NCBI RefSeq assembly: GCF_036067295.1 | Contig: NZ_CP107954.1 | Span: forward strand, 6,820,001-6,884,000 | Origin: Kribbella sp. NBC_00382 | Lineage (GTDB): Bacteria > Actinomycetota > Actinomycetes > Propionibacteriales > Kribbellaceae | Direction: 5' to 3' | DNA: 64,000 nucleotides | Shown: positions 1 to 9,307 of the stretch, piece by piece | Layout of the letters: each line of letters begins with the position of its first letter | How positions within the stretch are numbered: position 1 is the stretch's first letter | Program-made: the position numbers and the translations under genes | Notes under the pieces: model-generated | Databases searched by the model: none | What the model was told of the DNA's origin: nothing | The model's input: the letters and a program-made list of their open reading frames with translations, nothing else

Positions 1-1
1 C

Positions 2-2992
2 GTGCTGGTCGACGCACTCGGGCGCGGGATCGAGATGGTCGCGCGGACGAGGGAGGCCGTCGGCGATCCGATCCAGGAGCAGGTCAGCAGGAACCGGTAC
101 GACAGCAAGGGCAACCTCCTTGAGGTCACCGACCCTCTGGGCCGCTCGGCCATCACCAGCGTCTACGACCTCGCAGGCAGAGCGCTCAAGGTCACCGAGC
201 TGGACTCCGGCACCCGCGCCACGGTCTACAACGCCACCGGTGCACCGGTCGAGCATCGTGACGGTCGAGGAGCCCTGGTGCTGCAGGGGTACGACGGCCT
301 TGGGCGGGCCAGCCGTACGTGGGCTCGCGAGCGGCCTGACCAGGAGGCGACTCTGGTCGTACGAGCCGAGTACGGTGATGGGGGTCGGCCGGACCAACCA
401 CCTGCCGAGCGTGCCGCGGCACGGACGGCGTACCGGCTCGGGCGGTCTTATCGCCAGTGGGACGGAGCGGGCCTGCTCACGGTCGAGCGCTACGACTTCG
501 CTGGGCGGGTGACGGCCAAGGCCCGCCAGATGGTGTCGGATGCGGCCCTCCTAGCGCCGGAGCCGTTCCGCGCTGACTGGACGGATACTGCTGACCCCGT
601 GCTGGAGGCCAGCAGCTTCGCGACTGACCTCCAGTACGACGCACTCGGGCGGACGACCCAGCTGATGCTGCCCGTTGACGTGGACGGGGACCGCAAGACC
701 TTGCACCTTGGCTACTCCAGCGCCGGTCTGCTGACCTCGGTCAGGGCGAACGACGAGACCTATGTCGAGCGAATCTCGTACGACGCCAAGGGGCAACGCA
801 TCTTGATTGCCCACGGCAACCAGACGATCACCCGCTACACCCATGACCCGCAGACCCGTCGGTTGGCCGGCATGCGCACACACAGGTTCGCAGCACCGGC
901 CGAACTCGTCTACCGGCCCACCGGCCAACCGCTGCAAGATCTGTCCTACCAGTACGACGTCTCCGGCAACGTCGTACTGATCAATGACCGCACACCCGGC
1001 TGCGGCGTACCCGGTACGCCGCTGGGTCCCGACGCGCTCGACCGGGTCTTTGAGTACGACCCGCTCTACCGGCTCCGAACAGCAAGTGGCCGCGAGTGCG
1101 CAGTACCGGCGGCGACCGACTACGACGTCGTGCCGCGCTGCACCGATGCGACCCAGACCCGGGCCTACACGGAGACCTTCCGGTACGACGCGCTGGGCGG
1201 ACTGAGCGAGCTCAAGCACTTGGCGGGCGGCTCCGGCAGCACCCGCACCTTCACGACGGTAGCCGGAACCAACCGGCTGGCAGGCATGACGACAGGCGGT
1301 GGCAGCAGCATCGGCTATACCTATGATGCCAACGGCAACGTGCTGTCCGAGGGCGAGTCCCGGTTCTTCGAGTGGGATCACGCTGACCGACTGCGCGGCT
1401 ACCGCACCCAGGCAGGCGCAGGCCCTGCCTCGGTCACCGCGCAGTACCTGTACGACGCCGCCGGCGCCCGCGTGAAGAAGCTGGTCCGGTCAGGTGGGCT
1501 GACCACCGTCACCCTGTACGTCGACGGCGGGTTCGAGCGGTGCAGGCGCAGTGGTGTCGGCGGGGACCTTGCCAACGACACGATCACGGTGCAGGACGAC
1601 CGAAGCCGGATTGCGACGATCAGGGCCGGCCAGGCCTTCCCAGGCGACGCCACTCCCCCGGCGCAGTACCACCTGAGCGACCATCTCGGCAGCAGCACTG
1701 TCGTACTGGATGCTGCCGGTGCGGAGGTCAGCCGTGAGGAGTACACGCCGTACGGGCAGACCTCGTTCGGCGGTCAGTCCTTCAAGCGGTATCGCTACGG
1801 CGGCAAGGAGCGTGACGAGGAGAGCGGGCTCAACTACCACGGTGCCCGGTACTACGCGCCCTGGCTCGGGCGGTGGATGAGTCCAGATCCCGCTGGTCCG
1901 GTGGACGGGCTGCATCTGTACAGGTTCGCCTCGAGCAGCCCGATGCGGATGGCAGACCCCAGTGGGCTGCAGAGCTGTGACTCCTCCGGTTGCCAGGGCA
2001 GCTCCACTGCCACCAACGTCGAGGAGTCCGGCAAGGGGTCGAGCGGTGGGACCACTGCCGCCACCCCCGCGCCGGCCGCACCGCCGGCAGCGCCCGCGGA
2101 GCCGCCCCCGGTCGACGTCAAGACGCAGCCCGACGTACCACCGCGGACGGAGGCCGATAAGGCCTATGAGGCGCAGGCAAAGGCGGCCTTCGCGAAGTCG
2201 AGGGCGCAGCAAGGCAGCTTCCAGCAGATCGCCAAGAGTCTGTTCCGTTCGGTCTCCCCTGACGCGAACGCCCTGCTGCCGCCCGCGCCGCGGCTGCAGG
2301 GCATGCCGCCGGGGATGCAGCAACTGACCGATCCGGGCAAGCAGGACGACATCGCGTCGGCCGGTGGCGAGGTGGCGAAGGAGATCGCCGAGAAAGGCGT
2401 GACAGCGGCGTCGGTGGCCGGCGACGTCGGGCTGGTCGGCGTCAACATCGCGGTGGGCCAGGGCGGCAAGGCCGTCGCGAACGCGGTCGCGGAGAAGGCG
2501 GCGGAGACCGCCGTCGAGAAGACCGTCGAGAGCGCCGCGCCCAAGGCGGCGCCGGGGCTGATCGCCCGGGCCGCCGAGATCCACGCCGAGATCGCCAAGT
2601 ACGTCTCCCCCCAGACCGCGCGGAAGATCGCGGTCGCCGTCGGAGACGGTGGCGGCCTGCGGGTGGTCACGGTCAACAACCGGGCCGCCTACAACCTGAT
2701 CGTGAAGAAGGTCGTCAACCTGGCCGAGCACGAAGTGCTCGGGATCGCGCCCTACAAGCGCTACAACTACCTGCGCAACTACTGGCGCTTCACCAACCTC
2801 CACGCCGAGGAGCTGCTGATCAGGTCGTTCCGGCTGGTCGGCGTCCGCGGCGGCGAGATGGCGACCAGCCTGGAAGGGTGCTGGCGCTGCCAGACCATGA
2901 TCAACGCCGCGAACGCGATCTTCCGCCACGCCTGGACCCATCTGAACCCGAAGCAGGGCGAGGTCCTGCGCCACACGGCCGGGTTCAGATAA
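2..2992 (+). CDS. Rhs/TcC-like Tc-toxin cocoon protein with C-terminal deaminase toxin (5' partial)
   Basis: This is the 3' part of a gene that begins before the window; the frame is open from the first base. YD/RHS repeats (GNLLEVTDPLGR, YDLAGR, YDALGR) fill roughly residues 1-560. An Rhs-associated core follows, with the TcC-like text YYAPWLGRWMSPDPAG and ending DPSGL at about residue 656, the site where this family normally self-cleaves to release its cargo. A Pro/Ala-rich linker comes next. The last ~130 residues look like a cytidine-deaminase fold, with H934-A-E936 and C960-W-R-C963 as expected zinc ligands and catalytic Glu. By family knowledge the core forms a hollow shell around the toxic C-terminus. 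The following genes encode TcA pieces, so this is probably the TcC (or TcB-TcC fusion) subunit. The deaminase substrate cannot be told from sequence. Confidence 0.85.
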   Translation: MLVDALGRGIEMVARTREAVGDPIQEQVSRNRYDSKGNLLEVTDPLGRSAITSVYDLAGRALKVTELDSGTRATVYNATGAPVEHRDGRGALVLQGYDGLGRASRTWARERPDQEATLVVRAEYGDGGRPDQPPAERAAARTAYRLGRSYRQWDGAGLLTVERYDFAGRVTAKARQMVSDAALLAPEPFRADWTDTADPVLEASSFATDLQYDALGRTTQLMLPVDVDGDRKTLHLGYSSAGLLTSVRANDETYVERISYDAKGQRILIAHGNQTITRYTHDPQTRRLAGMRTHRFAAPAELVYRPTGQPLQDLSYQYDVSGNVVLINDRTPGCGVPGTPLGPDALDRVFEYDPLYRLRTASGRECAVPAATDYDVVPRCTDATQTRAYTETFRYDALGGLSELKHLAGGSGSTRTFTTVAGTNRLAGMTTGGGSSIGYTYDANGNVLSEGESRFFEWDHADRLRGYRTQAGAGPASVTAQYLYDAAGARVKKLVRSGGLTTVTLYVDGGFERCRRSGVGGDLANDTITVQDDRSRIATIRAGQAFPGDATPPAQYHLSDHLGSSTVVLDAAGAEVSREEYTPYGQTSFGGQSFKRYRYGGKERDEESGLNYHGARYYAPWLGRWMSPDPAGPVDGLHLYRFASSSPMRMADPSGLQSCDSSGCQGSSTATNVEESGKGSSGGTTAATPAPAAPPAAPAEPPPVDVKTQPDVPPRTEADKAYEAQAKAAFAKSRAQQGSFQQIAKSLFRSVSPDANALLPPAPRLQGMPPGMQQLTDPGKQDDIASAGGEVAKEIAEKGVTAASVAGDVGLVGVNIAVGQGGKAVANAVAEKAAETAVEKTVESAAPKAAPGLIARAAEIHAEIAKYVSPQTARKIAVAVGDGGGLRVVTVNNRAAYNLIVKKVVNLAEHEVLGIAPYKRYNYLRNYWRFTNLHAEELLIRSFRLVGVRGGEMATSLEGCWRCQTMINAANAIFRHAWTHLNPKQGEVLRHTAGFR

Positions 2993-3008
2993 TGACGAGG
3001 GAGCTCAG

Positions 3009-4451
3009 ATGCCCGAACCGTTCGTGATCTCAGGGATCGTGCGCCGCCGCGACGGCGACCCGGCCGGGCTGCTGGTCGTCGCCGAGGAACGCGGCCTGCC
3101 CAGCCGGGAGCGGCGGCTGCCGGACGGGCCGGTCGTCCTCGGGCGCGCGACCACGGACCCGGAGGGCTCCTTCGCGCTCGGCTTCGAGGCGACCCGGCCG
3201 GACCTGACGTTCACCGTGTCCGGGCCTGACGGCCGGTTGCTCGAGTTGCAGGAGGTTGTCACCGGCAACCATCAGGGCCGGGGCGACGACATCCTGTTCA
3301 ACGCGATCAGCCCGCTCGTCGTCGAGCTGACGGTACGGGGTGACGCCGAGCCGGCCGGCGGTTCGGAGTACGAGACCTTGCTGGCGGCCATCGCGCCGGA
3401 GCTGGGCGACCTCGCACCGGGTGACCTGACCGAGGCCGATCTGAGCTTCCTGGCAAGGGACCTCGGGCAGGATGCCGACGAGCTCCTCCACCTGGCCTAC
3501 CTGCGTGCGGCCGACCTGCTGTCACGTACTACGAATCTGGTCGCCGCAGCGTTCTACGGCTGGGCACGGCTGGCTGTCCCCGACCTCTGGAGTCAGCTAC
3601 CGCCTTTTGACGACGAGCAGCGGCGTGACGACTACCTGGCTCGGCTGCTGAAGGAGCTGACCGCTACCGATCCCGACCGGCTCGCTGATTCGCTCCGGCG
3701 AGCCGCTGACGCTCGGATCATCCCTCCGCTGACTGGAGAGCGGGCTCATGCACTGGCGCAAGCACTGCGCGGCCGCGCACTCACCCAGGTCTCCGTGCGG
3801 CTCCTGCTGGTAGCCGCGGCCAGCGGGGAGCCGCTGGTCGGCTACGGCGTCCACGCCTATGACGGGACCAGTGATCTCGGGGCAGACGTCACTGATGCGC
3901 TCGGTGCCGTCGTGGTCAGCTACTACTCCGCTGACCCGAGTGTGGCGACATCTCTGCGGCTGCTGATCTCCGACGATCAGACGGAGGTCACCGCCGACGT
4001 CCTGCCCCCAGATACCGAGGTCAGAGTGCCCGTGCCGACACCGCCGGATCTCGAGGCCTTGGTGACCGCTGGGCATTTCCAGCTGACGCCCGGCACGCTC
4101 GACATCCTCGCTACAGCAGGGATCGCCGGCTATGCCGACATCCGCCGCCGCGGTGGCGTCGCAGGCCTGCAGGACCTCGATGCCGGTGATGCCCGGACGC
4201 TCGATGCACTGACCGAGCTGGATCTACTGACTCCAGATCCGGTCGAGGCAAGCAGCCTGCTCGCGCTGGACTACACCAGCGTCGGGGCGATCGCCGCCAC
4301 GCCCTGGGGACGCTTCCTCGCCCATACCGCCGACCAGTTGCCTGCTGAACGAGCAGTAGCACTCCGAACCAGCGCGCAGGCGCAGGTGGGCATGCTCGAC
4401 CTCCTGCTGGCCGGCCAGGCCGCTGACCTCGCGAACGGATTCAGCTCATGA
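3009..4451 (+). CDS. Tc toxin TcA-like N-terminal component
   Basis: A 480-residue protein with ATG start and a good ribosome site (GAGGGAG) 5 bases upstream. Residues 1-110 look like a transthyretin-type beta sandwich (ISGIVRRRDGDPAGLLVV, FTVSGPDGRLL). An alpha-helical section follows, then a second beta sandwich around 255-340 (VSVRLLLVAAASGEPLVGYG). The end is helical (FQLTPGTLDILATAGIAGYA ... VGAIAATPWGRFLA), a pattern seen in the N-terminal helical bundle of TcA-type toxins. The stop overlaps the next start by 4 bases (ATGA), so translation is probably coupled and the two proteins are likely parts of one complex. No signal peptide is visible, as usual for Tc toxins. The TcA assignment rests mainly on context and on the pattern of the last ~130 residues. 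Confidence 0.65.
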   Translation: MPEPFVISGIVRRRDGDPAGLLVVAEERGLPSRERRLPDGPVVLGRATTDPEGSFALGFEATRPDLTFTVSGPDGRLLELQEVVTGNHQGRGDDILFNAISPLVVELTVRGDAEPAGGSEYETLLAAIAPELGDLAPGDLTEADLSFLARDLGQDADELLHLAYLRAADLLSRTTNLVAAAFYGWARLAVPDLWSQLPPFDDEQRRDDYLARLLKELTATDPDRLADSLRRAADARIIPPLTGERAHALAQALRGRALTQVSVRLLLVAAASGEPLVGYGVHAYDGTSDLGADVTDALGAVVVSYYSADPSVATSLRLLISDDQTEVTADVLPPDTEVRVPVPTPPDLEALVTAGHFQLTPGTLDILATAGIAGYADIRRRGGVAGLQDLDAGDARTLDALTELDLLTPDPVEASSLLALDYTSVGAIAATPWGRFLAHTADQLPAERAVALRTSAQAQVGMLDLLLAGQAADLANGFSS

Positions 4452-7400
4452 CCGATCTGCACTGCTCCTGCGGCGACTGCGAATCCGCAGTGAGTCCAGG
4501 CGCCTACCTGGCCAGCCTGCTCGACTACGCGCTCAAGCATGTGCAGAACGGCGATGCGCCGCTGGACCTCGGATACTTCACCGCACGCTTCCACCAGCCG
4601 TTCGCCGGTCTCCCGCTGGACTGCGAGGCCGCGGAAGCCACCGTGCCGCAGGTGCGGATAGCGGTAGAGGTGCTGCGTTCCTATGTCGGCCTGAGGCCAT
4701 TGCTCAGGGCCGGCCAGGAGAACCGCCTGCTAGCCGGCGAAGCCGACTACCGGCTGGCTGCCTACACGGCCCTGCTCGCCGGTGCCGGCACGTCGTACGA
4801 GGAGGTGCGGCGGGTTCGCAACGGGAGTCCCGAGGAGCGGCTCGCCCTGGCCGAGCGGCTCGCTGTTCCTGAGGCATCGCTGGATCAGCTCTACCGCGAC
4901 GCTTCGCTTCCGGCTGAGCTGACAGAGGAGTTCCTCGAGCGCACTTTCGGGCTCGCCGGTACTACGGCTCCCCCGCTACTGGTCGGACTCAAGGAGGGTG
5001 ACGCCGCCGGACAGTTGACCAGCTGGCGATTCACCGGCTCCGACCCAGATCGCAATACCGACGCTGATGGCGTGGTCCATCTCTCTGTCACTCAAGACGG
5101 TCCGCAGTATGTGGTCTCTGCGTACGCAGACGCCGCCCGAGCGACGCTGGTTGCTCTAGGCGTGCGTGCGACTCCTAACGGGCCGGTCAGACTGACTCCT
5201 CGCGAAGGTAGTGGCCTGGTGGGCTCGGTAGAGCTCGCCTACACCGCCGACGCGGCCGACATCTCGGTGGTGGTAGCGCCGTTGCTCCAGTGCTGGCGGC
5301 TCAGCAGGCTCCGGGCTGGATGGCTGGCTCAGGACTGGCCAATCCCTGCGGTAGAAGGCGTTCCGCTGCTCGACCCGCAGACCATCGGCATGGCCGACCT
5401 CCGTAGTACCAGGCCGGGCAATGCTGCGTATGACCTCTGGCTGGCGCGCTACAACGACCTCGCGGCTCGACGGACTGCGCTGGTGGCGGCGAAGGATGCT
5501 GCTGCCGATCCTGCCGCCGGGTTGGCTGATGTGATCGCGCTGGCGCTGAGCCGCCCCGGCGACGCTGTCGACGTCACCCAGCTCGGGGCCTTGGATGACG
5601 CGCAGCGGCTCGGCGAACGGATCGGTCCGCGGCTTGCTCCGCTCGGCCTGAACTCGGCCGCCTTCGCCTTCCTCATCCCGATCGTGCGGCTTGCCCTGGC
5701 CGGGCAGCCGATCCTCGTGCCGGAGTGGGATGCGGTCATCGACACGCTGCTCGTGGCAGGAAAGCAACGCGACTTCGCCGAGTGGAGAGCAGCGGAACAG
5801 GCTGCTGGTATCACGCTCTCACCGGACTACTTCCGGCTGGCCACGGACGCCAGCACCGCACCGCTGACAGCGGTGAGCCTGACCATCGCGCCCTGGTTGT
5901 CGACCAGGGATCCACGGCGCTCCTGGTCCGAAGTACTGGAGGCCCGGATCGGCCAGGAAGCTGCTATCGGCGCTGGCGTGAACGCAAGTCGCAACAGCGC
6001 CGAGGAGAGCACGCTGCCTCTGTTGCGAGATCTCTTGGTGGAGGTGTCGGACGCCGAGGGCCAGTCCCTGGCCGAGGAGGCAGACTGGCTTACCCGACGG
6101 CTGTTGCTGGACCTGCGGACGGCCGGAACCCATCGGACGACCAGGGTCGCGCAAGCCATCGAAACCCTGCAGGAGTTGCTGTTCCGGCTTCGTACTGGGC
6201 AGCTGCCACTGGATGACCCCGGCAAGTTCTCCCCACGGTCGTCCGTCCGAGCAGTAGCGACACCGGACGGCCGTACTCATCTGCTGGCGCTGGATGACGA
6301 CGGCATCGTCTGGCACCGGGTCTGGGACGGTATCTGGCGGACCTGGCACAACATCGGCGTACTGCCGGGTGCTGGCTTCTTGACGCCCTCCGCTCTGGCT
6401 ATCGCCCTTCGCGGCGAGGGCTTCGACATTGCTGTCGTCGGTGGCGACCGCACCCTCTGGGGACGCCGCTACGAGTCCGGCTGGGAGCCTTGGCAGCAAG
6501 TGCCGGGCAGTCCCCAACTCACCGGCGGCCCTGCTCTGACTGCCCGCGGCTCTAACGCGCTCGACGCGTACGTACTACGAATCGGCGACCTGCAGGTACT
6601 CCGCCTCAGCTGGGACGGGATCACCTGGTCGGCACCAGAAGACACGGGCGTCACCTCGCAACGGGTGCCGGCGGCTGCCTCGCTCACGCCCGACACGGTT
6701 GACCTGGTCGTCGCCCGGGCCGGTGCCGACCTGTTCAAACCGTTGCATCGCTGGTGGGACGGTGCGACGTGGCAGAGCGAGAACCTGACGGGCATCCTCG
6801 GCAGTGACGCAGTAATGGTGGACGCCGGTCGCCTGGAGCTCTATCAGAACCTGGGTGGGCGCCTGAACCGACTGGTCCGCGACGGTGGCGTCTGGCTCGC
6901 GTGGGAAGACGTCGACGCCGGCCTGGCGGCTACTGATCCGCAACTAGAGGCTTCACCGACTGCTTGTAGTCCCGAGCCCGGTGTCGTCGACGTCTACGGC
7001 GTGCGGCGTTGGCGATTCGGTACGGCCCTGTGGTTCCGGCAGTTCGCCGCCGGTGCCTGGTCGGCCTGGGGCGAGTTGCCAGGTGAGCGGCTCGAGCTGG
7101 ATGCGATGCAGTTCGACGCCGAGTGGCAGTGGATCGGGTCGTATGCGACCTGGCGCTCCGCCGTCTTCGTCAGGCTCTATCCGGACAACCTGCTGCTGCC
7201 GTCGCTCGCTCCACGGCAGACTCCTGCCTTCGCTGAGCTCGTCGCCCAGACGCGGCCCACCCGGCGGGTCACACCGGCTCAGGCCGACGCGTTGGCTCTC
7301 GACTACGCCAACTACCTCGCCGATGTGTCCGCGCTCAAGGTCCAGGCGTCCTGCCGCGTCGCGGTCCGGGTGATGGGGCCGAGCGGTGTACCGATCCTGC

Positions 7401-9307
7401 GCGCGGTGGAGTTCCTGTTCGGACGGTCGCCGACCGGGCGGGTCTACTGGTGCACCTTCGATCAGGCGGAGGTCGACGCGGGTGGCTACGCGCAGGGGTT
7501 CTGGACCGAGGTGCCACTGGCAGCCAAGGAGACCAACAGTGCGGCGCCCAAGGTCACCAGCATCGTTGGTGCGCTGCCCTGGCTGAACCCTTCCCTTGAT
7601 CAGCACTACATCAGCCTGTTCCTGATCGCCTCTGAGGCCGGCGATCACACGCTGGTCCGGGCGCGTTTCGATCTCGATCGCTTCGGGCGGGACGACTTCT
7701 GCGAGGCCGGGGCTGTCGCGGTCGGCGGTCTGCCGCCGGGAGCCGGTGGCGTCGTCGAGAACATCGACCGGATGGTGGTGGTCCCAGTGCAGTCGGACCG
7801 GGTAGACGAGGCGCCGCAGCTCGCCATCCACACCCCCTCGTCCAGCAAGGCGTACATCCGGACGCTCAACGCTAGTACCGACGGCTTCGCCCAGGTCGCC
7901 GGCGACTGGGCCGCGTGCGAGGTGGTCCCCAACCTCATGACCACCGGCGGCTTCCTCGGCTCGGAGACTGTCACAGGTCTCCATGGCGCTCTGAGGACAG
8001 GTGGCCACAACTGGCTCGTCTACGCCCATAACACCAGCGTTCGCGTGTACCCACAACGCAGTGGTGGCTTGGCGGCCTCAGTAGTGGAGCTGCCCGACCG
8101 CGTCGTCGGAGTACTGCCGGGCGGACCGTCCACGGTCCTCGTTTTCACCGAGCAGGGCGGCACCAGCATGTACCAAGCGTTCAGCTACACCGCCGGCGCA
8201 ATACAACCGGGGACTGTCTACCTCTCTCCAGGCGTCCCCAGCCTCGCCCGGCACACCGGTGCGACGTCGCCGTCCTTCCTCGTCGCACCCGGCAACGCAG
8301 GCCACTGGTACGCCTACCTGTGCCGCTTGCAAGGCGACAAGCTGATCAGCAGCCGTAAGTTCGACGTCGTACCGGTACTCGGCTCGGTCACCTCGATCCC
8401 GTCCCAGCAGACGGTCTTCGAACTCCAGAACCGGCGCGTAGCCATCCGTGGCGTCTACGACAACAACGCGGCCGCCTCGGAGAGCCTCCTGTGCGTACTA
8501 CGGGAGGCCTACCGACTAGTGCCGCAGCAGCTCGCCCTGGCCCTGCAGGGAACCGGTGAGTACGTCGCAGCACTCGACTGGTTCGCCACTGTCTACGACT
8601 ACCGAGCCCCACTCCCCGACCGCTACATCGACCACGGCCTCGCGCTGGACGCCACCCTCCCCGCCACCTCGGTACTACGCCAGCCCGAGGGCTGGTTGCT
8701 CGACCCTCTCAACCCGCATGCCGTAGCCCGGACCCGTCGAGCGGCAACCGCGCGCTACGCGATCGCTGCCATCATCAGCTGCCTCAACGCCTACGCGGAC
8801 AACGAATTCGGCACCGACACCAGTGAGTCCCTGGTCCGGGCCAGGTTGCTCTACGACAGTGCTCTCGGCCTCTGCGACGTGCCGGAGTTCCGCCAGGCTC
8901 TGCCCGACTGCGGCGCGCTGATCGGGGCACTGCAGATCAGCCCGGGCGAATCGGTGCCACCAGAGGTCGCAGCGGCGCTGGGCGCAATCGCGGAGGAACT
9001 CAGTCAGGGAGCCGCCTTCCCGGCACCCGGTTCCGTCTTCACTCCGGAGAAGTACCTCAAGCTGATCCAGCAAGCGAAGGCAGGCATGGCGGAGTGGGCC
9101 ACGGTGGTACCGGAGCTGCTGTCCTACAAGGAAGAAGTCCTTGCGTCGGCGGCACCACCACCGACAGCCGGCGGAGTGGTACTCGAGTCTGCGGCGCACC
9201 GGGCAACGGCGTACACGGCACTGCTCACTGATCCCGCCGTGGAGAAGGCCGTCCGACTGGCCGGCTCACTGAGCACGGCCCTCCCGGTCAGCCTGGGTGC
9301 GCTGTGA
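4448..9307 (+). CDS. Tc toxin TcA-like central component with lectin-like beta-propeller
   Basis: A 1619-residue protein. The N-terminus (CSCGDCESAVSPGAYLASLL) matches the conserved opening of TcA/VRP1-type toxins. After a helical part and a beta-sandwich near 185-285, residues about 597-877 hold repeated blades with DGxxW and WxxW signatures (DDDGIVWHRVWDGIWRTWHN, RRYESGWEPWQQV, RLSWDGITWSAPED, RWWDGATWQSE), which resemble PLL-type or DUF346 fucose-binding propellers. The C-terminal third carries the TcA stretch LLDPLNPHAVARTRRAA ... NEFGTDTSESLVRARLLYDSA, which normally precedes the channel-forming part. Here the protein stops, and the remainder is encoded by the next gene, whose GTG overlaps this stop. 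I infer a receptor-binding or shell role; the propeller likely binds glycans. Confidence 0.82.
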   Translation: MTDLHCSCGDCESAVSPGAYLASLLDYALKHVQNGDAPLDLGYFTARFHQPFAGLPLDCEAAEATVPQVRIAVEVLRSYVGLRPLLRAGQENRLLAGEADYRLAAYTALLAGAGTSYEEVRRVRNGSPEERLALAERLAVPEASLDQLYRDASLPAELTEEFLERTFGLAGTTAPPLLVGLKEGDAAGQLTSWRFTGSDPDRNTDADGVVHLSVTQDGPQYVVSAYADAARATLVALGVRATPNGPVRLTPREGSGLVGSVELAYTADAADISVVVAPLLQCWRLSRLRAGWLAQDWPIPAVEGVPLLDPQTIGMADLRSTRPGNAAYDLWLARYNDLAARRTALVAAKDAAADPAAGLADVIALALSRPGDAVDVTQLGALDDAQRLGERIGPRLAPLGLNSAAFAFLIPIVRLALAGQPILVPEWDAVIDTLLVAGKQRDFAEWRAAEQAAGITLSPDYFRLATDASTAPLTAVSLTIAPWLSTRDPRRSWSEVLEARIGQEAAIGAGVNASRNSAEESTLPLLRDLLVEVSDAEGQSLAEEADWLTRRLLLDLRTAGTHRTTRVAQAIETLQELLFRLRTGQLPLDDPGKFSPRSSVRAVATPDGRTHLLALDDDGIVWHRVWDGIWRTWHNIGVLPGAGFLTPSALAIALRGEGFDIAVVGGDRTLWGRRYESGWEPWQQVPGSPQLTGGPALTARGSNALDAYVLRIGDLQVLRLSWDGITWSAPEDTGVTSQRVPAAASLTPDTVDLVVARAGADLFKPLHRWWDGATWQSENLTGILGSDAVMVDAGRLELYQNLGGRLNRLVRDGGVWLAWEDVDAGLAATDPQLEASPTACSPEPGVVDVYGVRRWRFGTALWFRQFAAGAWSAWGELPGERLELDAMQFDAEWQWIGSYATWRSAVFVRLYPDNLLLPSLAPRQTPAFAELVAQTRPTRRVTPAQADALALDYANYLADVSALKVQASCRVAVRVMGPSGVPILRAVEFLFGRSPTGRVYWCTFDQAEVDAGGYAQGFWTEVPLAAKETNSAAPKVTSIVGALPWLNPSLDQHYISLFLIASEAGDHTLVRARFDLDRFGRDDFCEAGAVAVGGLPPGAGGVVENIDRMVVVPVQSDRVDEAPQLAIHTPSSSKAYIRTLNASTDGFAQVAGDWAACEVVPNLMTTGGFLGSETVTGLHGALRTGGHNWLVYAHNTSVRVYPQRSGGLAASVVELPDRVVGVLPGGPSTVLVFTEQGGTSMYQAFSYTAGAIQPGTVYLSPGVPSLARHTGATSPSFLVAPGNAGHWYAYLCRLQGDKLISSRKFDVVPVLGSVTSIPSQQTVFELQNRRVAIRGVYDNNAAASESLLCVLREAYRLVPQQLALALQGTGEYVAALDWFATVYDYRAPLPDRYIDHGLALDATLPATSVLRQPEGWLLDPLNPHAVARTRRAATARYAIAAIISCLNAYADNEFGTDTSESLVRARLLYDSALGLCDVPEFRQALPDCGALIGALQISPGESVPPEVAAALGAIAEELSQGAAFPAPGSVFTPEKYLKLIQQAKAGMAEWATVVPELLSYKEEVLASAAPPPTAGGVVLESAAHRATAYTALLTDPAVEKAVRLAGSLSTALPVSLGAL

